DNA from: Lutraria lutraria | Taxonomy: Eukaryota; Mollusca; Bivalvia; Venerida; Mactridae | Reading direction: 5' to 3' | DNA length: 64,000 bases | Assembly (NCBI GenBank): GCA_964023205.1 | Contig: OZ026848.1 | Coordinates: 5,880,501 to 5,944,500 of the forward strand | Shown: positions 1 to 13,338 of the stretch, in pieces | Numbering within the stretch: position 1 is the first letter of the stretch | Layout of the letters: each line of letters opens with the position of its first letter | The notes under the pieces: generated by a model | The model's database searches: none | The model's input: only the letters and a program-made list of their open reading frames with translations | What the model was told of the DNA's origin: nothing | Made by a program: the position numbers and the translations under genes

Positions 1-108
1 ACTTTCTCACATAAAGATACATGGTCGGTAGCGGGGCAAGAACCCACGACGAGTGAGAGGTTACAGTGATTTGAAGTCAGCGACCTAAACAACACGACCA
101 CGGAGGGG
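1..108 (-). mobile_element. tRNA-derived SINE, minus-strand copy cut by the window edge
   Basis: Read on the minus strand it has a tRNA-like head: an A-box-like stretch, 'gacttcaaatcactgtaacc', a 'gtgagagg' arm, and a degenerate B-box. It ends in 'tatctttatgtgagaaagt'. The same order recurs at 4893-5145, 42812-43048, 52196-52375 and, inverted, 55812-56016. The long variable arm suggests a class II (Leu/Ser-like) tRNA ancestor. Confidence 0.75.
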
Positions 109-3100
109 GTCAAATAAATTATGCCCATTAAACCACCATTTGGGCAAAACCCGTCTAAGGGGGGGAGGGGGTTATATAATGCATGTCTTATTTTCAAGTT
201 GACCTAAATGGAAATACAGAAATCATAGAATAGACAAATGCAGAAAGGAATGACCCTTGTTATGAGATGGCCTGAAAATTGAGGTTGTCTCCGCGTGGTG
301 TTTAAGAACATAATGAACGACCCTTTTTACCAAAGTAGATTCATAAACGATGATAATAAACAGCCCTTGATTGGCTTTAGTACCCTTCAGCTGAAGTGAC
401 TTGTCATGATTATTGACATTTCTATTATCGAAAGGATGAAATTAAGTCTCATAGACTGACTGCACAAGTCAACGACCACTTTCATTCCGTACGTAGACAC
501 ATTATTAAAAATAGAGAGAAAAAAACGAGAACAACCACGTATGCAACTTTCTTTAATAAATGAAATTATTATTGCTTTCAGTCAGTTGTTTATGCGGTGA
601 CGGCTTTGTAAAATAATTGCATACCATTTGAACGTCTCATGCATTTACAGTCTTTTGTACAAGTCACTTTAACAAAGTAATGTTATTTTCATGTCAAGAT
701 CTCAAGAGCGATGAGATGTTTCGAGGTGTTTCAATTGCTACCGGTCATATAGCAAAAGAGAACGAAAGCGGAAATTGAATACATTACTCAAACGAATCCA
801 TTGTTTTTATATGATTATATTTCTCACTGGACGAATAACGAAAGATTTTCCGATTCAAATGATCTCAATTGATATCATGGTTTTAATGTTTGTCTTGATA
901 GGAATAAAGGAAATGAAATTAAAGAAGAAGCTATTTGGATCAACAATGCCCTTGGGCGAACAGTTGTGAGAAATGTGTTGTAACGATAATATCTTAAGTG
1001 TTATGAGTTAAATGCTGATGCTGTGAACCATTGGATGAACGCGTAATAAATGTATCCAGATTTCAACATAGATACAGATCTGTCTAGCTTTCATCACTCA
1101 AAATAGTATTGACTTGAATACCAGTGACAGAGGCAGCTGTTATCTTAACAACGCTTTAAGGGCATCTAACCCTTTCACAATACCAGTTCGTTATCGCATT
1201 GATGACAATTAACGTTCCATCGGTTTTTGCATTAAATTTCCATTTAAGTTTTTTTACTGAAAACATACAGTTATGTTACTTTCGGTTCATTATTGTAGTG
1301 GTTACGTACACATTTCTATTTAGACCAAAACAAATATAGCACTTACAATCCAATTTAAATGGAAGCTTAAAAGTAGTTTACTCAAAACGGTTTCAATACC
1401 TAACAGATGCATTAGATGTTTCAATATGTTAAGCCCTCTTATTGTACATTACGCTAATGCATATTGATCAGGTTTCTTTACTCTTGGCACTAATTTACCT
1501 TATGCAAGAGCTCATGTGTTTATTCTGACGATCTTATCAAATGATCCATTTATATTTAAGTTACCAGCCCCGGTCAAATCATCACAATTTGTAGCAATTC
1601 TTTATTTCAATTCATTTCAATTTATTCTAATTCATTTATTGTGGCATTAAAGGCCTCCTCCGACCCACACACAAAATATATACAATATTATTTGTTACAT
1701 TTATTAAACAAATGCTTTATGAAGTGTACCCCCCTGAATTTCACATTTCGAATCGATGATATTTCATTTTACACTTCTACATGTACGTTAATTGTTAGCA
1801 ACGTGTTCACATGAAGAAAGCTTGCATTTAGTCATTTCAAACCAGTCTTGAAATACATGCGTACAAACAAATAAAGGAGTTTTACCCGAATGATGTTGAA
1901 TCAGATTAAACCATGGGTTGTTCAACTACGGTTTTTCGTTTTGATTATTACACATTAAACATTCGGAAATTCAACATAAAAATATTATTCAGAAAAAAAA
2001 TCTTCCGTATTATAAACACCTTAAGGTCCCAAACAAACATTACATTGAATCGGTCTCGTTACGGAGTACGATTATAGCCTAAATTGAGAAATAAAATCGG
2101 AAAAAAATTGAGACTTTACAATTCGGTAATCTTGATACACAGGTGATCTCAATGTGGGGTTATACATATATTATAGAAACCACTTATATGACATTTGATT
2201 TTAACAGAATCTGTCACACGATCAGTATAGTCTCGATATGGGAAAAAGCAATCATACACATTGTTGCATTCTGTAACTTCTATAACAGCATGTAATATAT
2301 TTTACAGAACTTTCCCAGAAATGGTTTAACGCACGGAAGAATCGATACTTTATACAAGATGATGTAATTTTGGCAAAATGACTCTCTGTTTCTTTCCAAA
2401 CTTCCATTAACAATAACTTGGCAATATAATCCTGCAGGAATTCCTTTTCTTCTGTCTTCGTTTCATTTTCTTTAATTATCGGCAGGCAATTTGATTGAGG
2501 ACAAAGCAATAGGAAACAATTTCCAGGCAATTGTTTTTGCGTTTTGACAGGAGCTCAAAAATTCGTCCATCCATGCAAACTACAGGGACTTCCAATGTTT
2601 CATTTCTCGAGAAAATGCAGAGCATGCAAAATTCTAATAATTTTCTTCACCATGACGTTTTCATTCTGCTCTAAGAACATTTTGATTTAGATATCCTGTT
2701 TAGCAAACATTTCTTGTTTTTATTAGCAGCAATATTTGACATTTATGCGCATGTTTTCCTCAAACCAGTGATTTAAGACATTAAAACAAAGAACTTCTGA
2801 AACATTTTAGTTTTATTCATTCGGCAGCTTAATAATCATAGACTGTTACAAGGCAGTTATAGAACATAATTTCATAACGGCTTCCATCTAAGAACTTAAA
2901 GTATGTAAAACCTTGGACCGTAAATAGCATTGAGAAAGCCACATTTATAAAACAGCAATGGTATATTACACGAAAGAGACAATTAAATGGTTTGAAAGGA
3001 AAATAAGCAAAACATGTAAGGTCATATTTACAAAATACATTTTCTGCGTAAAAATCCCCTGTGTTTGAAATTAACCAGAATTATAGAATGGGATGGTGTT

Positions 3101-3610
3101 TAAAATGTTATCAAGAAGGAGGAGCGCCTGTAATCATAGGATCTAACAAAAGGGATTGGAAAATAATGACACCTAAAACAGAAAATGTTAAGCGACGATA
3201 CATTGTCGTACAAACTGAATAGTCGTATTTCTAGTAACGCCAAATCTATCGAGTTTACATGGCAAATATAAGATGCATTTGTAAATAATTTGAGTATAGA
3301 TTTCTGTTTTTGATGTGAAGTTTTCTTTAAAAGACCCATATAAGACCTTTATACATTACCAAGGAAAAAAGTAGGACCAATCTTATCATCAGCCAAGCAA
3401 CGTCACGACCACCCAAAAATACCAGATACACAATGTAAGCCATTACAAAATAGACACGTGTGAGTAATACTGAGTATCAGTATGTATAGAGAGAGGAAAA
3501 AGGGCGAAGCGTTTATTTATAATTTACAGCGGGTACGATGAAGAATCAGTCCGAACTATTCGAAAAGAGTAGGGATATATAATAAAAATATGTATTTCTT
3601 ATACTTTCAG
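109..3610. other. No recognised gene; possible upstream sequence or intron of the RING gene
   Basis: I see no open frame with a recognisable domain and no exon that can be joined with confidence to the one starting at 3611. Short frames at 775-969 and 2252-2530 look like chance frames in AT-rich DNA. Earlier exons of the RING gene must lie here unrecognised or left of the window. Confidence 0.4.
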
Positions 3611-6600
3611 GACAAGTTACTGGCGAAGATTGATGATAAAGACACGGAACAAAGCTTGTCTCCTGTTACAAAACCCTTAAAAACGTCAACAAAAGCTGTA
3701 ACAGCTGAGGATGATGAGGTTAATATACCAATGCTTGTTTCAAAAATAACAAAAACTAAACAAGGAGAAGAATTAAATAAGACGTTCTGAGTTCCATTCC
3801 AATCCTTTCCAAAATTGTTGTAAAATTGTGTATATTTACCTATATATACAATGTATTATAGACGGGAATAAATATGTTTAAACTAAAAACTAAACATCGA
3901 TTGTAGATTCATGACCGCTTGCAACAATGATACCTTTATGTTATTAGACACTGCTTAACATTGAGAATTTATTAAGTCAGCATTGTATAATCTGAGATTT
4001 TTGTAAATGCGACTATCTCTTACTTTATTAAATACTTTAGTGTTTATGTGTACAATGCCACTTTATTATATTCTATCGTAAGCTTTGCCTACTGTATAAT
4101 AATAATATGAAATTTTACATCATATATATTTTATATGACTTTAACTGCCTTTAATATGAGTTAGTCAACTCGTAGTTAACTTGTCATAAATCATAAAATA
4201 CTCATATTTATCTAGGTTACCGATTATAAAGTTGAGTAATGCAGGATTTAACGAAATGAATATTTACACTGCTTCTACTGGGATATAGAATATATAAACT
4301 GTTCGTCTACAACAACAGAATGTTCAAAATCTCAAAGGAAGTCCGAAATCGATGGAAAGAAGTTTGGATAATTTGTACAATTGGATGTACACTTGTATGT
4401 GTTATATTTATTTGCGGGAAATACAATCACTCATTGTTTCGGTCTGTTATGATGATGCAATTGGAACAAACGTTTCGTTTGTAACTTCATTTATTTTACG
4501 ACAACGTTGAGACAGATTTTCACAACTTTCATGGATGCCCTAGAAACACTCGCGCAATATTTAGGTAGTACAGACGTGTTAGACAGACGCCATAGATGAT
4601 TTTGTTCTCAAGTTTTTTGGAAGTAGGTCTTTGGTTGTGATTTTTATTATTTATGATATTCTACTTTTCAGTGTGTTATATGTATGAGTGCAAAGGCAAG
4701 TATGCAGACATTTCCATGTGGCCATAAGGTTATCTGCAGAAAATGCTTCATTAAAACCATCCAGGTAGGTGAACCAACTAGCTCATACAATTATATTCTT
4801 GACTGATTATCAAAGTTTAAGCAAATATCATTATTTAAAGTAAAATGATTATTTGAAGCTTTTTACGCTTAGAGCATTCTTACGCATAAGACCCGCCTCC
4901 GTAGTTGAGTGGTAAATGTAGCCGACTTCAAATCACTGTAACCTTTCACTGATAGAGGGTCGTGGGTTCGAGACCCGTTATCGACCATATCTCTTTGTGT
5001 GATAAAGTAGGCACTTGCTTACGGAGGTTGGGAGTCGTCTAGTACTGGTTCTTCCCAGGAGTGATGGTTAAGTGAGATGTCCGCCTCATATGACCCTGAC
5101 TGTTCAAATGGAGCGTAAAACTCAAATAAACAAACAACCTACATAAAAAATCAAAGGTTGACAAAGATATTCAAAAAGAGCATATTTCCGGAACTTATGT
5201 AAGAAGTCTTAATTTTTGCAGTTATCTGCAATATGTGATGTCTGATTCTTTGGGTCACAATTCGATAATACGACAAATGTATTAACTTTTTTTAAATACA
5301 TGTAATCATAGTCTATGTTTTTATGTAATATGCTTCATTCGGTGCTACAGCCACGCTGGTAAAGAAATTGATTTTAAAATTTCAAAAGAAATCACACATC
5401 CGCTGACTATTTAATCACAATAAACAACACAATGGATTTAGATATTTGTACTCGATGCTCCTAACTAAAAAGGGCAAGATTGAATCTAAGTATGGTCACG
5501 TGTGTAATCAAACGTCTGGATGATATTACTTCAGACGCTTGTAATCATGGTCTAATTACGGCTCGATGAAAACCTGACACAGTCAATTTTTATCTATTTG
5601 TCTGGAAGCCATGGAAATGTCCAAAAATAAACATTTAAGAAATAAGAGTATTATAGAGTGTATGAAGGCTAAATAGGATACATATTGAACATGATTGGCA
5701 ATTTCTACTTCACGTGAGGTTTTGGACGACATACGAGATACGTTGATGTATGTTATATAGTGGAGTGTCCTGCTCTTCCCGGAGCCATTCTTTGTTGATA
5801 AGTTTTCTTATTAGGTAATAATTCACTGTTAATAAAGTGCCGCCTTCACATAATTGAAATCACGACGTCTTCTAAAATACGTTTTGTGTACGTGAATTAA
5901 CTTAGCAAAATAATGAATAACATTTAATTGGCTTTTTGGAACTGGCAAAGATCATTTCTTTCAATACTGTAACATATTTGTATTGTTGACACGTTGATTC
6001 AAATATTATCTAAGAATGTTTGAGCCGGGTACATGCTTATCGAATGGTGTCCTGTATTAGATCAGTAGCAATTCATGCCAAATCAGTAAGTATAATTTCT
6101 AAATAAAAATTACCATAAACGTTAGGTTAAAATTGATTAGATAAATTCGTCACACGGCTTCTACTAACCCGATATGGTGTGATACAGGGTCAATAAATTA
6201 ATACTGGGCTCGAGTTGTTGCTCTCATGAATAGCTAGTGGTCGCGTTTTACTGTCATTTGGTGTGATTAAAATCTATTATTTCAATGCTTAACTATTGCT
6301 AATAGAATAGCGAGGTTAATATTGATTAAATTGTACAGTACAACTCTCCAGACCGGCCCTCTTTTGAGCAACAACCTCCCTTCATGAACAGCAAGATCTC
6401 ATCCTACTGCATGATTTAGTTATTAATATATTAATATAACCTTTCTAGAGCAACAACCTCTCAATAACAACATAAGTTTGCTATTCCCAAAGAGTGTTTC
6501 TTTGGAGAGATAGAACTGTATACATATTGTATATACTAGAATGCACAATAGCAAGGATGATAACCCGCCAGTGTTTCCTGTATTTATTTGGACAATATTG

Positions 6601-9600
6601 TGCTTATGATTTGACCTTAATTTTAAAAGATGTTTGTCCGACTGTACTAAGGCTAGACCAAACTAAGCATTCTGTCTATAAAATTATAATATCAATTTAT
6701 GACATACTAATCAACTGCTACATTGTATTACGACACATGGTAATCTACATAAAATTGGCACATTATTGATTTATAAAGGCGTCATATTCTTCAATATTCC
6801 CTAACAGTCTGACACAAGATGTGCCCTGAAAGTCCCAAGAGAAACTTTGTCATATCTATAGAAGAAAATCAAATACAGCAGCTACGTCTAGCAGTGATTT
6901 GTGACCTTTGAACGTAGACGATATTGTCTCGTACATATTACCTTTGTGTCCGATTGTATTTCAATGAAAAAAGGACCGAGAGCCAAGTTTACAATTCACT
7001 TCAGATTTTTATACCAATAATGTCCAATTGTATTGTCTTAAAATGGAGCAGACAGATTTTGCGTACCTTCATAATGTATATTTGTATAGTTTTTCATGAC
7101 AGAAAATAATTTACCGCAATATTTAATAACAAAAATAATAATATTTTGAAATTTTGTACATGTATTTAAATTTGCAATGAAGTCTTTGAGAGTAGCCAAG
7201 TTTGCAAAGACAAAAGAAAATAGACACTAGTTTTTAAATGAAAACTCACAGTCATGAAAAAATTAATAATTTGATACAGATGCATTATAGGCCACCACGC
7301 AATATCTTCAGAAATCATTATTTATCATTTTTTTCAACAGGGGCAACAACTCTCAAAATATTTCGTTGAATCAATGGAAGTATCTAGGATAACTGTCAAG
7401 GAAATCAAGATAATTAGGATTTTTTTATTTATTATCATTTTTGGACTGCATTAAGCAAATAATAATGTCGAACAGTTCAGTTCCTTTGTTTGATGATCCA
7501 TCCATCCTAAACTCGTCTGTAAAATATCAAGGTTGCGATGGAAATTCGTTATTATGCAATATTATATTTCCGATTAGAATTAAGCTTCAAAATATTCATG
7601 TTGATGAATAGCATGTGACCTGAGAGAATATTAATGCGTGGGCTGCAAAAAATGATATTCTATTCTCGAATGTATTTTTAGCGTTGGTTGGCGAGTTACG
7701 TCCCCTGACGATTGCACTGCGCACGTTTGATCGACAGCGATGAGTCAGACTATTCGTATAGACTCCCTCTAGGATAAAAATATCACAAAAATAGTTTACT
7801 GAGAAATAATCACAAACTGCAACATATCATGGAAAAGTCGTGGGTTCGTTAACAATAGATTATTCAAACAGGAGCACAGCAATCATTTATAGGGGAAGAG
7901 ATGTTTGCTTACTTGAATGCTGTAGTACGCTGTACATTAAGAAAACGGCATTTGAATGTTGGTCGTTTAACTTAACGACTGTTCATATCGTTCCCGCTAA
8001 AAGTGGCCTCTATGGCCGATAGGCTTGGGTCTCTGTCTAATACTAACTAGCCCCTCGTCGCTTAGAGTTCGAATCCTTCACGGTATCAAATTTGCCATGT
8101 CTGGAAGCTGTCAATCTTGTTTATGGACGGTCGGTGATTCTACCCAGACGTATGCCTGGAATCTTTGCCATATAACACTGCAGTTGGTGCGGTTCTAAAC
8201 CCAATACATAGACAGTTGATACTAGCTAGTCCCCCTCCTCTGCGTAATAAATATCTGTGTACGTTATAACATGATATGTGGCCCAGAGTCTGGATGTTAA
8301 TGACATTGAATGTAAAATCTTAAGAATAATTCCTCGTAAAGATAATGAAAGTGACTGTTTCCATAGAGAGAGGATATCCGGCTGAAAATAACGTCAACCG
8401 TGGCGCTTGGTTAGGGTGTCCGCTTTCGGTGTGGAAGATTGAAGGTTCGAACCTCAGTGTAGACCGGGTTACAATTGTTGCGGTCGGTTTGTGAGCCACT
8501 AGCTAGTTAAATAATGATTATCGTAAGCCCATCTAAGCCAAGCGCCAGGCAGACAGAGAAGGGATTCGGGAGGTGCAGTGCGCACGAAATATATAGGTGT
8601 CTCATAAGCTAGTTTGGCTGTCTCTTTCAACAGGGGTGACAATCAATTATAATAAAAAAACTTAACCTTGGAACAGTCAAGAATAATTGGTGCAATTAAA
8701 CTGCGTAGAAAAGTCATTTTCAAGAATCGCATGGAAATAATGTATTTTGATTACACTCTGTAGTCAAAACAGATTAATTCCAATCTCTAATTTTTCTGTA
8801 ATGAATAATTTAATTGTTTGAATAAAACAGTGATGAGGGAAAAAAAGGTGAATGAAATGAATGAAAAAAATCATGTTACAATGACATTAATGTTGATTAT
8901 TTGACATTTAATCAAACACTGAGATTGAATACTAGCCTTTAATCTTTTAGGTCTGTCTTGTCGTAAAATAGATTGCTGATAATGTCATTCTTTTCACTAT
9001 CTTGAATTCAAATGATTAATTGTAATCAAGTCTTGGTCGCCAATAACTATTTTTTTTAGTATCATTTCATTTCTCAATGATATTTTAGGTGTGTTTTTAA
9101 GTGACTAGACTTTGATAGCCATGTTGCAATATTACGCTTTGTGGTTGCATGAAATAGATTATCTGAGTCGTATCATAAACTGAAAAAACAACAACAGAGC
9201 GTTCAAGAATTTAGATCTTGTCAATAGACGCCTAGAGAAAAAATGTCTTACATTATTACTCTGTACTTGTTCCATATTAGTTCAAATGTTTTTGAGTACA
9301 AAGCACTTTGTCAAGCATGCTTGAATGTATAGCATTTTAGTAGGCTATAGAGTGTCCTTTGGTCATTGAAATGAAATAACAGTATTTATTTCCCACTTGA
9401 TGAAAACATATTTTGATATTGTGTTCCAAAGACTTATACGGTATAGAACAGGGGAAAATGAACTACATTTAATTTACCTGTATTTATTGTTTACACGTGT
9501 GAAATTTGGTCACGAGAAAGAATCGAACTCACAGCGGTGATGGACAAGTGATTACTAGTCAGAGACCTGTAATCTTCGTCAATACATGCTAACAATATAC

Positions 9601-10181
9601 AGTCAAACATGTACACAAAGGTCACTCTTGGGAAAGATGTAATGTGGCTTTTTTGGACGGGTGGCCATTATTTGATGGTCATTTTGCTGTAAATAATCAA
9701 TGACGGTTTCAAAAAAATGGCATTTACTGTATTTTCATTTATTTTCGTTGGGCTCAATTTTCGTGGTTTCTACTAATATGGCTTTTTCGTGGGGACATAA
9801 ATTCGTGGATTTTGATTTCTGAAAAAAAGCCTTATCTCTGCATTTAAATTCGTGGGGATTTGATTTCGCTGATGAGCCGACCCACGAAATCCACGAAATT
9901 AAATCCCCAACGAAAATTGATGATTCCACAGTATTTGTAGGTGGTCTTTATTTGGAGATTGCCGCTTACACAGGGTTGATAGTATATGATACGTTCTTAA
10001 TTCCGTTCAATTTCATTTCCAGGTGGCCGTCTCACAACGATGTCTGCCGTTGAAATGTGTGATATGTAGGACACGGATATTAAAACTACGACAAGCCACG
10101 ACAGTAAAAGTGGCGAGCACTAAGCAACAGCGACCCAAAACATCACGATTCTCCAAACAATCCAAAGTGTACGCTAAGTGA
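3611..10181 (+). CDS. 3' part of a RING-finger (C3HC4) protein, probable E3 ubiquitin ligase; 3 exons seen, 5' end missing
   Basis: Exons 3611-3718 (36 codons), 4672-4764 (31 codons) and 10023-10181 (52 codons plus TGA) all join in phase 0. The first begins after 'atactttcag', encodes a Lys/Ser/Thr-rich linker and ends Ala-Glu-Asp-Asp-Glu. The second opens the RING with CVIC, then 11 residues, then CGHKVICRKC. The third closes it with KCVICR and continues into a basic tail (KLRQ, KTSRFSKQSKVYAK). This gives eight ligands in C-x2-C-x11-C-x-H-x3-C-x2-C ... C-x2-C order, expected to bind two zinc ions and recruit an E2. The donor after exon 1 (gttaat) is weak; the second (gtaggt) is good. A single C-terminal RING after a disordered linker is typical of RING E3s, but I cannot name the family. 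Substrate unknown; the N-terminal part is not seen. Confidence 0.8.
3719..3872 (+). other. Read-through extension with in-frame stop and poly(A) signal (possible RING-less isoform)
   Basis: If the weak donor at 3719 (gttaat) is skipped, the frame continues for 23 codons, ends at TGA 3788-3790, and is followed by AATAAA at 3867-3872. That is the layout of an alternative terminal exon producing a protein without the RING. Only the signals are seen; use of this form is inferred. Confidence 0.4.
4893..5145 (+). mobile_element. tRNA-derived SINE, near full length
   Basis: It begins 'cctccgtagttgagtggtaa' (A-box) and has a B-box 'gggttcgagacc' about 65 bases on. A conserved body follows ('ctttgtgtgataaagtaggc', 'agtactggttcttcccagga', 'gtccgcctcatatgac') and an A-rich tail 'ctcaaataaacaaacaa'. 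It sits in the intron between the two RING exons. Confidence 0.85.
6334..6526. mobile_element. MITE, 'TACAGTACAACCTCTCC' family, copy 1
   Basis: The left end 'acagtacaactctccagacc' is mirrored by the right end 'ggagagatagaactgtata'. The interior has 'gagcaacaacctctcaataa' and 'gctattcccaaagagtgttt', shared with copies at 41992-42170, 44089-44272 and 52968-53102. No open frame; presumably mobilised by a transposase encoded elsewhere. Confidence 0.75.
8002..8085 (+). mobile_element. tRNA-like SINE head (second type)
   Basis: A-box-like 'atggccgataggcttgggtc' and B-box 'gagttcgaatcc' are spaced as in a tRNA with a variable arm. It is followed by SINE-like unique sequence. Not a functional tRNA: the acceptor ends do not pair. 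Confidence 0.5.
8395..8470 (+). mobile_element. tRNA-like SINE head (third type)
   Basis: 'gtggcgcttggttagggtgt' resembles an A-box and 'ggttcgaacctcagt' a B-box; the T-stem half 'gaaggttcgaacctc' could pair. No acceptor stem can be drawn, so a SINE or tRNA pseudogene is more likely than a working tRNA. Confidence 0.5.
9500..9575 (-). mobile_element. tRNA-like SINE head, minus strand
   Basis: On the minus strand it has 'gagttcgattctttctcgtg' (B-box) with upstream 'gactagtaatcacttgtcca', followed by 'accaaatttcac'. The same B-box-plus-'tgaccaaattt' arrangement recurs at 21331-21440 (minus), so the two belong to one SINE family. Confidence 0.55.
9597..9985 (+). mobile_element. 'ACAGTCAAACCTGTG' MITE interrupted by a second MITE
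   Basis: The outer left end is 'tacagtcaaacatgtacaca' at 9597 and the outer right end 'cttacacagggttgatagta' near 9985. The interior matches the family ('ttgctgtaaataatcaatga'). At about 9728-9933 it is split by an insertion whose ends are mutually inverted ('actgtattttcatttatttt' and 'aattgatgattccacagt'; inner 'ttttcgttggg'/'cccaacgaaaa'). Confidence 0.7.
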
Positions 10182-13100
10182 TCGCCGCGAACATAGGAAT
10201 TTACCGGCATACTTTTTCTACAACACTATAACATTTTATATAAATATTTTTGACATTTGCTTGAACATTCAAGAAAAGAATATAACACAAAGTGTACGTG
10301 GGTGTGTAGATAAATAGTAAAATTGCCAGTGTTGGTCGAGGAAGCTAACAGCTAACCAAGACCGAAGCTGTGACAATTCTTTAAATCGGCTTACGTCATT
10401 TAATATCGTAGAACCAGCGATTGTTCACCATCGGCTTCAAGCAGCGCAGAGACTTCATTAACGTATTCTAAGTATAAAGACATAATTCCATGGAATAATT
10501 TACCATTATTACCGTAATTTGACGTCGATGTGTATTCAACAAAAGATGTATCAAAAAAGTGTTGCCAAAATAATTTTCCAATCGTGATAAGCTGTAGTGC
10601 TGTCAATATATTATACGGACCTGTCTTCCTTGAACGTTTTACGCGTCATACATTTAGGAGTCTTTTATATTTCTTGTAGAAATTTCATAGCTTACAAAAA
10701 CATTCACCCACCTATTCTCAAAAAATAATTTTAACCGCGTGTGTTATTAGACACATTGTAAGTCTAAATGATTGTTATTGCTGTTGTTAAATAACCTACT
10801 GCCAAAATTATGCTTTGTAACAGACGTATTTTTATGATATAACTGTTTCTGCATCCTAGGGCATGAGAATGACACCAGCATGTTAATCACAATTATGTGC
10901 AGTTCGGACCAATTTTGTTTAACCGTCAGCTAATATTCATTTTATATGTCACCGGATCACGCAAGATGTTACAAAAGCCAAATTGTTTATGGTTACGTTT
11001 TTGACTATTTTTTTCATTTAAGTCGGCATTATTGAAATCGACAACAGTTAAATGATTATCGTCTGATTCAATGTTTTTTTGCTTTCATGTGTTCTGTATT
11101 TGTGAGTCCAGATAAAGGTCACTGTGTAACATGGTGAAAGATTAGAGTGAATTAACATATGGCGGCCTCTCCTTTAATGCTCTTTGGACTTAAAAGGAGG
11201 GGCTACGAGAATGAATGAGTTTGCGAAGAATTGGGATGAAAGCAAAATAAAGCAAAACAAAAACATAGGGGACCAGAGATAACTCAAACGGTTCAATCAG
11301 GAAATGACATGCAAGACAATCCAGTAGAGAAACTTTAATACACACTTGTCTCAAAGCCCCGTCTGTCAAGACTTCCAACTACATGTACGCGAACACTTAT
11401 TTTGTTTTATGCCCTGACATGCTCTAAATTACATGTAGGTGGTCACTAACTCTGTTGTAAAATAATTCTAACACGGAAAATGATTAATTATTAATTTCAA
11501 TTCATTACTTTTCTGCCTAATTTACTTCCGCGACTGGTATTTTTTAAAAAATCAAGATATATCTATCATTCTCAGTAAAGACTTTATTTATTTATTTTTT
11601 CCTTCCCGTCTAGCATTAGCCAATTGGGATGTTTTATGTGTATTTCCCCGGTGTATTATTTTTCACTCACTGGATTGTGTCTAACCTGTCAGATGTGTCT
11701 CTGTGTCCGTGGCGAGCGACTTAATATCTCTGGTAAATGTATTTGATCGCTTACTTCTTTTTGACAATAAACTTCTCTCGGCGATCTGGACAAGTCAATC
11801 ACTCAATCATTAAAAGTGTTTCCTACTACAATACATTCTCTTAAAGGACATAAGCCTCGGGCTCCTCCTGTTATACCTAAATCTTTTCTATTTTCTAATT
11901 ATACACCAGTGGGGCGTGGTCTTGCTACCCAGCTTTCAATGGTATTACTGGACAACTATTGTTCGTGAAAATTCGAGGCGTCTTTAATAGTATTTTACAG
12001 CAAAATTAAATATTTCTGCTGAGAATTTATATAATTGTCTAATTATCTGCTAATTAATCCAATTTAAACTATTTTTTGTAGAAATTTGTCGTTTACTTTA
12101 AATAGTTTGAAGTAACTAAATACCAAATAAACCAGTCTAATGCAGGATTTGATTATTTCAATTAATGATTAAAACAAGATGTTCTTGACGTCAAAATTCG
12201 ACATGATTTGGTGGTTTGTAAGCTTAAAATGAAATAAGATGTGGTTCTATTTCTAAATAACATTATTTCAAACTATCTTAATTGAAAATTATGGTTCACC
12301 ACTGCGGGGCACAGTGGGGTTTCTGTCCTCTCAATAGGCTGAGTTTAAAAACTGCCGAAAATTACTTAATCGAATGTCTATGCTAATTACACATTTGGAA
12401 GGATGATCAAATTATTTAAATTAGATATAAAATACATTTGTTTCTAAACATAAACAAGAAGCGACAACGGGAAGCAATAAACATCAATTAGTCTCGATCT
12501 ATTTACGTTCGCCGCAGACACAGAGCACATGCTTTGCTGAGTTCATGTTACCCTCCAGCTAAAAATATTTGCCAAGTCATCACTTTGACTTCGGAAGGGA
12601 GTTTGGATCGACATTTGTGAGAAATTCTGAAAACGCACTACAACGTATTCCAATCGTAACTAATCGGCCATTTCCGTAACTGAGAAGTACGCACTTTCGT
12701 TAGAAAAACGCCGAGGAGTTCCGATTGCAAAGTATTCTTTTTAAGTAACAACTTATGCGCAAGACTTGGAAACTTGTACTCAGAAAAATTAGGTGAGCTT
12801 AAAGCGCATTGAAATAAAATAATTATTTCGTAATCCATCGTGGTCATTTTTAGCAAACATTTTCTAAGAAGTCATGCATGTAAACGTAGACACGCCCACT
12901 GAAGGAGTTATCTCCCGTATATGGACCCAATTTGCTACTTAGACTAGATAGTGTCATTTCGATTTCATTAGACATCACTAGGCTATTGTCGAGCAAGTGT
13001 TCAACGGATAAACACAATAGTGACGTACCAAAAAATACTCCCAAATGTTTATTTCATTTTTACTATTCTATAAGTAGCTACGGCACGTTTGTATTGCGGT

Positions 13101-13338
13101 CACCATTTCTATGAAATTATTATTATTATTATTAAATTTTCATTTGAAGTACGAACGACAACTCCATCATCTTACATATCAGTCATTATGTTATATTGTA
13201 TTATAATTGGCATACTTATATTATGTACACTGTAGATAGCACCTTCTTAGTTTTAAACACGATGTGTGTGACAATTGTAGAATGTATCAAACTTATAATA
13301 TGTATTATATATTAATTATGTACATGTATGCATTACGA
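10182..13338. other. Spacer after the RING gene; no recognised gene
   Basis: Contains the presumed 3'UTR of the RING gene. No canonical AATAAA lies close by; the variant AATATA occurs at about 10279. Short frames at 10400, 11190, 12638 and 12850 (minus) show no domain. I see no clear repeat or RNA gene. Confidence 0.4.

Larger units (their letters stand above)
5146..10022 (+). other. Remainder of the 5.3 kb intron that splits the RING finger
   Basis: No coding exon recognised. It contains a MITE at 6334-6526, two tRNA-like SINE heads at about 8002 and 8395, another on the minus strand at about 9500, and a nested MITE pair at 9597-9985 ending about 40 bases before the last exon. Short frames at 6494, 6924 and 7840 lie in or beside repeats and have no recognisable domain. 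Confidence 0.5.
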
